From NCBI GenBank assembly GCA_964603785.1, contig CAZRWD010000001.1:62001-126000 (forward strand): a DNA stretch of 64,000 nt. Reading direction: 5' to 3'. The notes under the pieces were generated by a model. That model ran no database searches. It saw only the letters and a list, made by a program, of their open reading frames with translations, and had not been told where the DNA came from. Positions 34,640-42,533 of this stretch are shown here, in pieces (position 1 is the first letter of the stretch; the number at the start of each line of letters is the position of its first letter). The translations under genes and the position numbers were made by a program. Source of the stretch: CAZRWD01 sp964603785 (lineage in GTDB: Bacteria; Fermentibacterota; Fermentibacteria; Fermentibacterales; Fermentibacteraceae).

Positions 34640-35712
34640 GCTCCAGGGCAATGTCCTGTCCGTCCTGCGGCGGCCTGCTCGCCCCGAGGGACGGGGACAG
34701 CAGAGGCACCTGCGGGAGCTGCGGGACGCCCTATGCACGAACCGACCAGATACCCCGGTACATCCTGCCCTGCCCCACCGACGGCACCGAGGTCCTGAGG
34801 ACCGTCCGGAAGGTCCTCTCGGGGAGGGATGCCAGGCGCGGGGCGCTCGAGGGGTCACGAGTGTCGAGACCGCTTCTCTTCCACGTACCCTTCTGGCATG
34901 TCTCGGCGCAGATCTCCGGCCTGGTGCTCGGACTGGAGCCCGAGTACAGGGAGGAGGAGGTCCCGGTCGTGGTCGAGAGCGAGAACAGCGAGGGCGTCCA
35001 GTCCTTCCCGGGCCTGACGCGCAAGGTCAGGAGCCGGTGCGGTGCCAGGGCTGCCCGCCGGGAATCGAGGGCATGGTCCAGCCTCAACATCACGGCCGCC
35101 GATCTAGAGCCGCTGGGTCTGCCGAACCTCTCGGAGGACTCCCAGCTGGCCGTCACGGGGCTCGAGATCCAGCGCAGCTCGCTTCCGGCAGGGCTGGAGG
35201 TGCTGGACGGCAGGCTCACCGGCATGGGGACGGTCGTCGACCCGTCGGTCACCCTCAGCGAGGCCATAGCTCGAAGCGACAAGTACTTCATGCGCATCGC
35301 CCTCGGGGTCGGACGCGGTCTCGAGCAGAGATGGAGCTGGAACGCGATCACGGCCCGCAGGGCCTGCCTTGTCTATTATCCCATATGGATGGTGGACTTC
35401 GAGTTCGCGGGGAGGACCTACAAGGCCGTCATAGACGGGGTCTCGGGCCGGATAGTCAGGGGCAGATTCCCCGGCCGACACCTCGATGCCGGAATCATCG
35501 CAACCGTCATCGCGGTCTTCTGGGCGGCGATCATCCCTCCTACCATCGCATCGATGCTGTTCCTGGACAGGACCATCCTGATGCACGACGGCGGCCGGCC
35601 GGGCTGCACCCCCGTGATCCTCCTGCTCCTCGCGGTCCTCGCGATGTCCACGTGGAAGTTCCTGAAGCTTCTCGACGGCACCGGCGGCAGGGGGGGCGAC
35701 CTTGTACTCTGA
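34636..35712 (+). CDS. Zinc-ribbon membrane protein, second of three
   Basis: About 358 aa. Ribbon cysteines Cys8, Cys11, Cys26, Cys29 (MSCPSCGG, GTCGSCGT), then LLFHVPFWHVSAQISG. The second half has VYYPIWMVDFEFAGRTYKAV and IDGVSGRIVRGRFPG, a module seen in other uncharacterised bacterial Zn-ribbon proteins (aromatic-P-x-W ... Y ... DG-x-x-G). Two or three membrane helices close it. GTG 34636 has GAAGG upstream; ATG 34651 is possible. Function unknown. Confidence 0.75.
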   Translation: MSSRAMSCPSCGGLLAPRDGDSRGTCGSCGTPYARTDQIPRYILPCPTDGTEVLRTVRKVLSGRDARRGALEGSRVSRPLLFHVPFWHVSAQISGLVLGLEPEYREEEVPVVVESENSEGVQSFPGLTRKVRSRCGARAARRESRAWSSLNITAADLEPLGLPNLSEDSQLAVTGLEIQRSSLPAGLEVLDGRLTGMGTVVDPSVTLSEAIARSDKYFMRIALGVGRGLEQRWSWNAITARRACLVYYPIWMVDFEFAGRTYKAVIDGVSGRIVRGRFPGRHLDAGIIATVIAVFWAAIIPPTIASMLFLDRTILMHDGGRPGCTPVILLLLAVLAMSTWKFLKLLDGTGGRGGDLVL

Positions 35713-36448
35713 GAAGGACATCGTCCCGCTCGCCTGCCGGAACTGCGGCAGGGGCCTCCGGGGCCTGCCCCACGATCTGCTTCTCTACTGCCCGCACTGC
35801 ATGATAGTCTGGATCCTCGACGGCGGCTCCCTGGAGCCGGTCGGGCTGGATGTCGTCGGATCTGTGGAGGGCGGGGCGGACCTGTTCCTTCCGTTCTGGC
35901 GGCTGGAGACGGTCGTCGAGGTCCGGGCGAGGATCACGAGACAGGCGAGGACGAACAATCCGAACCCGTACCCCAGGGAGTTCATTCCCGCAGCGGAAAG
36001 GGGGCTCCAGGAGGGCTCCTCGCGACCTTCGCCGATGACCCTCCTCATCCCGGCCTTCGCCTGCGCAAGGTCGATCCGGACGGGGATAGAGGTCACGAAA
36101 GCCCTCGGCGCGCTCGCCCCCTCGACGGGCCGGCCCGGGAGCCTGACGGGAGGGGTGGTCTCCCGTGCGGAGGCCTTCGAGATCGCCAGGGGCCTCGTGA
36201 TGACCATGGAGTCCGAGTCGGGGGCGGATGCGGCCTTTCTGGAGGTGTCGGTCACCCCCGTCCACGCCTCTGTCGCCGCAGTGGCGGCGGTGGCGCTCGA
36301 GAAGGGCGTCCAGCTTGCAGGGCTGCGCCATTTGCTGCCATATAACGCACTGCCGGATTCAACGGCCCTCGTCGGCGGGAGAGCGGATGAGGGCGATGGA
36401 GTAATGCGTCCCCGGGGCGACCCCCCGTATCCGATCGGAGAGAGGTAG
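35702..36448 (+). CDS. Zinc-ribbon protein, third of three
   Basis: About 248 aa. Ribbon cysteines in LACRNCGRG and LYCPHCMI, then LFLPFWRLETVVEVRARI, the same aromatic motif as in the two preceding proteins. No clear membrane helix, unlike its partners, so it may be the soluble member of a complex. The C-terminal 80 residues are alpha/beta with a disordered tail. TTG start overlaps the preceding gene by 11 bases after a run of G. The yebC ribosome site lies inside its end. Confidence 0.7.
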   Translation: MYSEKDIVPLACRNCGRGLRGLPHDLLLYCPHCMIVWILDGGSLEPVGLDVVGSVEGGADLFLPFWRLETVVEVRARITRQARTNNPNPYPREFIPAAERGLQEGSSRPSPMTLLIPAFACARSIRTGIEVTKALGALAPSTGRPGSLTGGVVSRAEAFEIARGLVMTMESESGADAAFLEVSVTPVHASVAAVAAVALEKGVQLAGLRHLLPYNALPDSTALVGGRADEGDGVMRPRGDPPYPIGER

Positions 36449-36453
36449 CGGCG

Positions 36454-37179
36454 ATGTCCGGACACAACAAGTGGAGCACCATCAAGCACAAGAAGGGCAA
36501 GGCGGACGCGGCCCGCGGGAAGCTGTTCAGCAAGCTCGTGAAGGAGATAACCTGCGCCTCCCGCGAGGGCGGGGGCGATCCCATGATGAATGCGCGGCTG
36601 AGGGTCGCCGTCGATGCGGCAAAAGCCAGCAACATGCCCGCCGAGAACATCGAGAGGGCGATCAAGCGCGGGACGGGCGAGATCGAGGGCGTGACCTTCG
36701 AGGAGATGCAGTACGAGGTCTACGGGCCCGGGGGCGTGGCCATCCTCATCGACCTGCTCACCGACAACCGCAACAGGACGGCCGCCGAGGTGAGGCACAT
36801 CCTGACCAGGGGCGGCGGCAGGCTCGGCGCCAAGAACAGTGTCGCCTACCTCTTCACGACCAGGGGGCAGATCTTCGTGGACGGCGGCAAGGTCGACGAG
36901 GACAGGGTCATCGAGGCCGCGCTGGAGGCCGGGGCCGAGGATGTCCAGGCCGAGGAGGGCACCATCGTCGTCACCACGGCCGCGACGGACCTCTACACGG
37001 TCCGGGACGGTCTGGAGTCGGCCGGTATAGAGATCGAGGGCCTCGAGGTGGCGAAGGTGGCCGAGACCACCGTCGCTGCCGGCCCGAAGGAGACGGAGCA
37101 GGCGCTGAAGCTTCTCGAGATGCTCGAGGACCACGACGATGTGCAGGCCGTGCACACGAACATGGAGATGCCCGAATAG
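36454..37179 (+). CDS. yebC: YebC/PmpR-family (TACO1-like) protein
   Basis: 241 aa. MSGHNKWSTIKHKKGKADAARGKLFSKLVKEI (quoted in parts) is the family start, then NMPAENIERAIKRGTGE and the YGPGGVAILID segment. Once called a transcription regulator, the family is now also linked to translation of proline-rich or stalling sequences. In many bacteria it sits directly before ruvCAB, as here. Its stop TAG overlaps the apparent ATA start of ruvC. Confidence 0.95.
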   Translation: MSGHNKWSTIKHKKGKADAARGKLFSKLVKEITCASREGGGDPMMNARLRVAVDAAKASNMPAENIERAIKRGTGEIEGVTFEEMQYEVYGPGGVAILIDLLTDNRNRTAAEVRHILTRGGGRLGAKNSVAYLFTTRGQIFVDGGKVDEDRVIEAALEAGAEDVQAEEGTIVVTTAATDLYTVRDGLESAGIEIEGLEVAKVAETTVAAGPKETEQALKLLEMLEDHDDVQAVHTNMEMPE

Positions 37180-37667
37180 AAGGGTCCTCCGGCGTTCTCC
37201 TCGGCATCGACCCCGGGCTCAACACCACGGGCTACGGAGTGATAGAAACCTCGGCCGGCGGGCTTCACCTCCTGGAGGCCGGCACTATCAGGTCCAGCGC
37301 CGGGGCGGAACTCCCCGCCAGGCTGCTGGAACTCTACGAGGGCCTCCTGTCGGTGATCGACAGCCACCGGCCGTCCCTCATGGGGATGGAGGAGGTGTAT
37401 TCGCACTATGCCCATCCCGCCACCGCGATCGTGATGTCCCACGCGCGGGGCGTGCTCTGCCTCGCTGCCGCCAAGTCGGGCATGCGCGTGGTCCCTCTGC
37501 CGGCAACGGTGGTGAAGAAGCTGGTCACGGGCAACGGCAGGGCGGGAAAGGAGCAGATGGCCGGGATGGTGAGACACCTCCTCGGCATCCGCGGGGAGGT
37601 CCGCCCGCACGACGTCACCGATGCGCTGGCCGTCGCGATAGCCCTCGGCGAGAGCCTGCGCCGGTGA
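37176..37667 (+). CDS. ruvC: Holliday-junction resolvase RuvC, apparent ATA start
   Basis: 163 aa, RNase H-like nuclease that cuts Holliday junctions. Acidic residues align as Asp12 (LGIDPG), Glu72 (MGMEEVY), Asp146 and Asp149 (HDVTDALAVAIA). No ATG, GTG or TTG lies in frame for a long way upstream of LGIDPG. ATA 37176-37178 overlaps the yebC stop as ATAG, the counterpart of the ATGA overlaps elsewhere here, with GGAG eight bases upstream, and gives a normal N-terminus. The stop overlaps ruvA (GTGA). Confidence 0.9.
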   Translation: MEGSSGVLLGIDPGLNTTGYGVIETSAGGLHLLEAGTIRSSAGAELPARLLELYEGLLSVIDSHRPSLMGMEEVYSHYAHPATAIVMSHARGVLCLAAAKSGMRVVPLPATVVKKLVTGNGRAGKEQMAGMVRHLLGIRGEVRPHDVTDALAVAIALGESLRR

Positions 37668-38257
37668 TCGAGATGATCGACGGGGTGGTGGAGGCCGTCG
37701 AGGACGGCAGCTTCCTCATGAGGGTCGGTCCGCTGAGGGTTCGTCTCCTGGGGTCGAGGAACCTCCTCGGCGCGCTGGTGCCGGGCCGCGCGGTCAGCCT
37801 GCTGGTTCAGATGAACCTGGTGATGGACGGCACGAGGATGGTCCCCGCCTGCATCGCATTCGAGAGCCCTCTCGAGAGGGACCTCTTCGAGGCGCTGACC
37901 TCCGTGTCCGGCGTGGGTCCGAGGGCTGCGGTCAAGGCTCTGTCCAGGCCGGCCTCCGAGATCGGGTCCGCCGTCGCCTCGGGCGACGAGAAGCTCCTGT
38001 CCACCCTTCCGGGGATCGGCAGGGCCCGGGCGAGGCAGATAGTAGCCGCACTCCAGGAGAAGCTCTCCAGGTCGTTCCCGGCAAAGGCCCAGGCCAGATC
38101 CGGAGCGGCCGCGGAGGCCAGGACCATCCTTCTCCAGCTCGGCCTGCCGTCGCAGGAGGCTGACGAGCTGCTGGACGCCGTCCAGGTCTCCGAAGGGGAG
38201 AAGGCCGACGCCTCGGTGCTCGTGCGCGAGGCCATGAAGGCCAGGGGCAGGAAGTGA
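37664..38257 (+). CDS. ruvA: Holliday-junction branch-migration protein RuvA
   Basis: About 197 aa. OB-fold N-terminus MIDGVVEAVEDGSFLMRVG, two helix-hairpin-helix motifs (LTSVSGVGPRAAVKAL and STLPGIGRARARQIV), and the C-terminal RuvB-binding helix bundle (LGLPSQEADELLDAV). Binds junctions as a tetramer and loads RuvB. GTG 37664 overlaps the ruvC stop; ATG 37673 fits the family N-terminus slightly better. Confidence 0.93.
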   Translation: MIEMIDGVVEAVEDGSFLMRVGPLRVRLLGSRNLLGALVPGRAVSLLVQMNLVMDGTRMVPACIAFESPLERDLFEALTSVSGVGPRAAVKALSRPASEIGSAVASGDEKLLSTLPGIGRARARQIVAALQEKLSRSFPAKAQARSGAAAEARTILLQLGLPSQEADELLDAVQVSEGEKADASVLVREAMKARGRK

Positions 38258-39291
38258 CCCGGGAGCCCATTCTCTCGCGTGAGGAGCAGAACGGCGACGA
38301 GGCCGTCCTGAGCACCCTCAGGCCCAGGTCCATCTCGGAGTACGTGGGCCAGAGGATGGTGCTCGAGAACCTCTCGATCGCCATCCGGGCCGCCAGGGAG
38401 CGCGGCGAGCCGCTCGACCACATCCTGCTCCACGGTCCTCCCGGTCTCGGGAAGACCACGCTCGCCCACGTGATAGCGCGGGAGATGGACGGCGAGATCG
38501 TCTCCACCTCCGGGCCGTCCCTCGAGAGGGCGGCGGACCTGGTCGGCATACTCACGAACCTGCACGACGGCGAGATCATCTTCATCGACGAGATCCACCG
38601 GCTCCCGCGGCTCGTGGAGGAGTACCTCTATCCGGCGATGGAGGACTTCCAGATAGACTTCGTACTCGATCCCGGTCCCCACGCCAGGACGGTCAAGCTG
38701 GGTCTGGCGAGGTTCACCGTGGTGGGCGCGACCACGAGGGCCGGCCTGATCACAGGCCCTCTGCGCAACAGGTTCGGTCTCTCGCTGCACCTCGACTTCT
38801 ACTCGGTCGAGGAGCTCTCGGCCATAGTGAGGCGCTCCTCGGGGATACTCGGGGTGAAGCTTACCGAGGCCGCCGCGGAGACCATCGCCATGCGCGCCAG
38901 GGGCACGCCCAGGGTAGCGAACAGGCTTCTGAGGAGGGTTCGCGACTACGCCCAGCTGGCGAGGCGCGAGGTGATAGACGAGGACTCCTCGGTCGAGGCC
39001 CTGGAGATCCACGGAGTCGACGAGGCCGGCCTCGACTCGCTGGACAGGAAGTACCTCTCGGTGATAATCGACAACTACTCCTGCGGCCCGGTGGGGATAG
39101 CAGCCCTCGCCGCCACCCTGAACGAGGAGCAGGACACCCTGATGGACATGGTGGAGCCCTTCCTCCTGGCGACGGGGTTCCTGGTCAGGACCAGCAGGGG
39201 CAGATGCGCCACCAGAAGGGCGTGCCGGCACCTGGGGGCTTCCTGGAACGGTCACCCGGGCCTGTTCGAGCAGCAGGGGGAGCCGGATTGA
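38254..39291 (+). CDS. ruvB: Holliday-junction branch-migration ATPase RuvB
   Basis: 345 aa AAA+ motor. Walker A HGPPGLGKTTLAHVIA, Walker B IIFIDEIHRL, sensor region VVGATTRAGLITGPLRNRFG (in parts), and a winged-helix end (GFLVRTSRGRCATRRACRHL). RPRSISEYVGQ at the start is diagnostic. GTG start overlaps ruvA (GTGA). The usual R-x-PRGR ending reads TSRGRCATR. Completes a compact yebC-ruvCAB set. Confidence 0.96.
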   Translation: MTREPILSREEQNGDEAVLSTLRPRSISEYVGQRMVLENLSIAIRAARERGEPLDHILLHGPPGLGKTTLAHVIAREMDGEIVSTSGPSLERAADLVGILTNLHDGEIIFIDEIHRLPRLVEEYLYPAMEDFQIDFVLDPGPHARTVKLGLARFTVVGATTRAGLITGPLRNRFGLSLHLDFYSVEELSAIVRRSSGILGVKLTEAAAETIAMRARGTPRVANRLLRRVRDYAQLARREVIDEDSSVEALEIHGVDEAGLDSLDRKYLSVIIDNYSCGPVGIAALAATLNEEQDTLMDMVEPFLLATGFLVRTSRGRCATRRACRHLGASWNGHPGLFEQQGEPD

Positions 39292-39863
39292 GCAGGAGTC
39301 TCCTGCTTCATGTCTGCTGTGCGCCGTGCCTGACCGTGACCGCCCCTGCGCTGGCCCGCGAGGGCTGGTCCGTCTCCTGCCTCTTCTACAATCCGAACAT
39401 CCACCCGCTGATGGAGCGCAACCGCAGGCTCGACGCCCTCAGGTCCTACATCCCCTCGACGGGTCTCGATCTGACCGTGGACGAGGCCTATCCCCTCGAG
39501 GAGAACCTCGCGATGCTCCTCTCCTCACGGCCGAGGTGCGCCGCCTGCTACGCCGACAGGCTTGGCCGTACGGCCGCACTGGCGGCCGGACGGGGCTCTC
39601 CGGGCTTCTCCACGACGCTCATGCTCAGTCCCTATGTCGACCACGACCTTCTCAGGGAGACCGGGGAGGCCGTCTCGCGCCGGGAGGGGGTCGAATTCGT
39701 CTATCACGATCTCCGGGGCATGTACGCCGGGTCCGTGGCGCTGTCGAGGCAGGCCGGGCTCTACAGGCAGTCCTACTGCGGCTGCGTGATGAGCGAGCGG
39801 GACAGGTACGCGGCCCGGCTGACGGAAGCATCCGGCCCCGTCACGGATCGAGCCGATGGATAA
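39288..39863 (+). CDS. queH: Epoxyqueuosine reductase QueH
   Basis: 191 aa. Last step of tRNA queuosine synthesis. The [4Fe-4S] and metal-binding cysteines are visible: LLLHVCCAPC (Cys10, Cys11, Cys14), RCAACYADRL, and SYCGCVMSE near the end. FYNPNIHP and STTLMLSPYVDH are family signatures. TTG 39288 overlaps the ruvB stop (TTGA) with GGGGGAG six bases upstream; an extended upstream start is unnecessary. Confidence 0.93.
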   Translation: MSRSLLLHVCCAPCLTVTAPALAREGWSVSCLFYNPNIHPLMERNRRLDALRSYIPSTGLDLTVDEAYPLEENLAMLLSSRPRCAACYADRLGRTAALAAGRGSPGFSTTLMLSPYVDHDLLRETGEAVSRREGVEFVYHDLRGMYAGSVALSRQAGLYRQSYCGCVMSERDRYAARLTEASGPVTDRADG

Positions 39864-39918
39864 GCCCATGCCGAGCATGCTGATGTAGGGGGGGATCAGT
39901 CGCCGCCCGGGACGAAAC

Positions 39919-39947
39919 TTGACCTCTCGCAGGTATTTACATAAACT
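39919..39947 (+). promoter_or_regulatory. Strong sigma-70-like promoter of the FG-GAP gene
   Basis: TTGACC, 17 bases, TAAACT. Start of transcription near 39954 leaves a leader of about 30 bases with AGGGGG before the ATG. This is the best promoter I see in the window. Confidence 0.75.
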
Positions 39948-39982
39948 AGTCATTCGTAGGGCTATTCCGAAGGGGGATGCAA

Positions 39983-41776
39983 ATGAGACTGATGTCTTTG
40001 ACCGGCCTTCTGTTGCTACTGCTTGCCGGAACCTCACTGGCCGACGTGGCCGTCCAGACCGACTGGAAGGGCGGTCCCGGGATCGGCGGTCCGGTCACCG
40101 ACTGGTCCGACCGGTTCAGCATCGGCAACGACCTCGACTGGGACACCACCCCCGGGCAGCTCAAGCTCATCGTCGAGGAGGGCGAGTACCCGATCGACAC
40201 CGCCGTCGACTACGCCTACGGCTGCGCCCTGATGGACATCGACATCGACGGCGACATGGACATCGCGGCCTGCTCCTACAACGGCTTCTGGGTCCACTGG
40301 TGGGAGAACACGGGGGGCGGCGAGTCCTGGAGCGAGCACACCATCGGCACCACCCAGGGTCCGCGGTGGATCCAGATCGCCGACCTCGACCTGGACGGTG
40401 ACAGGGACATCATCGTCTCGGCCGGCATCAGCAACGAGATAGTCTGGTGGGAGAGCCGCAGCGGCGGCTCGTCCTGGATCACCCACGTGCTCGAGTCCGA
40501 CTTCGACGCCCGGCAGATCTTCGTCGCCGACTTCGACGGCGACGGCGACTCGGACATCCTCGGCGTCTCCTCGGAGACGGGCGACGTCGTATGGTGGAGG
40601 AACAGGCTCAACCAGAGCCTGCCCTGGCTCAAGAACTACATCGACGGCTCCCTGACCGGCGCCTACGCCTGCCATGCGGCCGACATCGACCTCGACGGCG
40701 ACATGGACGTCGCCGCCAGCTCCACCTCCTTGAACGATATCGTCATCTACACCAACGATCTCCAGTACTCGGGCTCCTGGCTCAAGAACGTCATCGACGC
40801 GGACAACTCCAACCCGACCTGCGTCCACTTCGCCAACATCGACTCCGACGCCAGACCCGAGCTGCTGGTCGCCAGCGCCGAAGGCCTGGTGTTCTATGAC
40901 TACAGCGGCATGTCCTGGACCTACAGCGTCATAGACAATTCGATCAACAACGCCGCCTCCGTCACCTCGGTCGACGTCGACGGCGACGGCGACCTCGACC
41001 TCGGGATGGTCTGCGGCGGCAGCTTCAACGACGTCTACTGGTACCAGAACCTCCCGGGAACCACCTGGGAGCGCAACATGATCGACAGCAACTTCCAGAG
41101 CCCCAACTGCATAGTCGCAGGCGACGTCAACGGCGACAACGTGCCGGACTTCGCGGGCACGGCGGGCTGGGACGACAGGGTCAGCTGGTGGAAGGTCGCC
41201 GGCTTCTCGACCCCGGGCACCCTCGAGTCGTCGATCTTCGACACCCAGGCCACCGCGCTCTACTGGCAGAGCATCTACTGGAGCTACGAGCAGCCGATGG
41301 GAACCTCCATCGTCTTCAACGTCCGCTCCTCCAACAACCCGTCCAGCATGGGCGCCTGGAGCGGCAGCATCGCCGATCCCGGAACCCTCATCGGCGTCCT
41401 GGTGAACAACACGAGGTATCTCCAGTACAAGGTCACCCTTCTCACGACCAACCCGTTCGCCACCCCCTCCCTGAAGGACGTGGCCATCATCTGGAGCCCG
41501 ACGGGGATCGAGGACGGGCAGAACCCCTTCATCTCGCTCTCCTCGCCCAACCCCTGCTTCGGCTCGTGCACGATCAACTGGAGCCTCTCCGAGCCCGGCC
41601 AGGCCGAGCTCTCCATCTACGACTCCGCCGGCAGGCTCGTGAGGGTCCTCGAGAACGGCTGGATGACCGAGGGCAGCCACTCGACCATGGTAGACGACCT
41701 GCCCAGCGGCACCTATGCCGCCTACCTGCAGGGTCCCGGCTTCACCGCGATCCACCGGGTGGTGATAATCGACTGA
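39983..41776 (+). CDS. Secreted FG-GAP/VCBS seven-repeat propeller with T9SS-like sorting tail
   Basis: About 597 aa. Signal peptide MRLMSLTGLLLLLLAGTSLA. Seven repeats of 46-60 residues follow, each with an aspartate-rich calcium-type loop (DIDIDGDMD, DLDLDGDRD, DFDGDGDSD, DIDLDGDMD, NIDSDARPE, DVDGDGDLD, DVNGDNVPD) and a VxWWxN/S strand: a seven-bladed integrin-like propeller. Residues about 405-510 form a beta domain. The end (SLSSPNPCFG, LSIYDSAGRLVRVL, SGTYAAYL, HRVVIID) is a Por-type sorting domain. Probably a surface-anchored or released binding protein. ATG 39983 has AGGGGG six bases upstream; ATG 39977 is too close to it. Confidence 0.9.
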   Translation: MRLMSLTGLLLLLLAGTSLADVAVQTDWKGGPGIGGPVTDWSDRFSIGNDLDWDTTPGQLKLIVEEGEYPIDTAVDYAYGCALMDIDIDGDMDIAACSYNGFWVHWWENTGGGESWSEHTIGTTQGPRWIQIADLDLDGDRDIIVSAGISNEIVWWESRSGGSSWITHVLESDFDARQIFVADFDGDGDSDILGVSSETGDVVWWRNRLNQSLPWLKNYIDGSLTGAYACHAADIDLDGDMDVAASSTSLNDIVIYTNDLQYSGSWLKNVIDADNSNPTCVHFANIDSDARPELLVASAEGLVFYDYSGMSWTYSVIDNSINNAASVTSVDVDGDGDLDLGMVCGGSFNDVYWYQNLPGTTWERNMIDSNFQSPNCIVAGDVNGDNVPDFAGTAGWDDRVSWWKVAGFSTPGTLESSIFDTQATALYWQSIYWSYEQPMGTSIVFNVRSSNNPSSMGAWSGSIADPGTLIGVLVNNTRYLQYKVTLLTTNPFATPSLKDVAIIWSPTGIEDGQNPFISLSSPNPCFGSCTINWSLSEPGQAELSIYDSAGRLVRVLENGWMTEGSHSTMVDDLPSGTYAAYLQGPGFTAIHRVVIID

Positions 41777-41797
41777 TCCTTCGTATCGGGAGACATG

Positions 41798-41824
41798 GAG
41801 GGCCGGGGGTTCGCCCCGGCCCTC
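41798..41824. terminator. Terminator hairpin after the FG-GAP gene
   Basis: GAGGGCCGGGG and CCCCGGCCCTC form a perfect 11-bp stem with loop GTTCG, followed by TCTTTC. Suits the plus-strand gene, and may also end the convergent minus-strand GT2 gene. Confidence 0.7.
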
Positions 41825-41834
41825 TCTTTCGGGG

Positions 41835-42533
41835 TCAGGCTCCGGTCATCGGGATCCCGAACCTCCTGGCCAGGAGGAAGACCAGGTTCCTGAAACCGTC
41901 GCGCCAGAGCCTCAGCTTGGCCTCCCCCAGCCTCTCGGAGTAGCTGAACGGAACCGGTATCTCGCAGCAGCGAATACCCCTGGACCGCCATGCCTCTATC
42001 TTGATCTCCTCCGAGAAGGGCATCCCCCTGCTGGTCAGCCTGAGGCGCTCCAGGACCGGGCGTCGGAAGACCCACATGCCCGACTGGCTGTCCCGTATCA
42101 GTCTGAGGAAGAGGACGACGGTGACGGCGGTCAGAACGGCGTTTCCGCTGAATCTCATGATGTTCTCGAGATTGTGCGCCCTGTCGTCGGCGACCCGCCT
42201 GGCCGACACGAAGTCCCACGCCCCCGACTCGAGCTTCTCGACGAGGAACGGGATCAGCTCGACCGGATAGGTGCCGTCCGCGTCGGCGGTGGAGACAATC
42301 TCGCCGGTCGCGGCCGGCAGCCCCGCCATGTAGGCGCTGCCGTATCCCTTCTCGGGCTGCAGCAGGACCCTCGCCCCGAAGGAGCGGGCGACCTCCGACG
42401 TGCGGTCGGTGGAGGCGTTGTCGACCACCAGGACCTCGTCTATCCCTTCCGGGACAGAGCCGAGGACCCTCGGGAGCCCCTGCTCCTCGTTGTAGGCGGG
42501 GATCACCAGGCTGACGGTCCGGCCGCAGATCAA
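41835..42533 (-). CDS. GT2-family glycosyltransferase (DPM/DPG synthase-like)
   Basis: About 232 aa, GT-A fold. VSLVIPAYNEEQGLPRVL, VVDNASTDRTSEVA, GSAYMAGLPAATGEIV and the DADGTYP metal motif are those of dolichol/undecaprenyl-phosphate mannose synthase-like enzymes. A membrane segment near TAVTVVLFLRLIRD follows. It may charge a lipid carrier for the GT39-like enzyme in the same run. TTG start overlaps the stop of the radical SAM gene (TTGA). Confidence 0.9.
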   Translation of the reverse strand: MICGRTVSLVIPAYNEEQGLPRVLGSVPEGIDEVLVVDNASTDRTSEVARSFGARVLLQPEKGYGSAYMAGLPAATGEIVSTADADGTYPVELIPFLVEKLESGAWDFVSARRVADDRAHNLENIMRFSGNAVLTAVTVVLFLRLIRDSQSGMWVFRRPVLERLRLTSRGMPFSEEIKIEAWRSRGIRCCEIPVPFSYSERLGEAKLRLWRDGFRNLVFLLARRFGIPMTGA

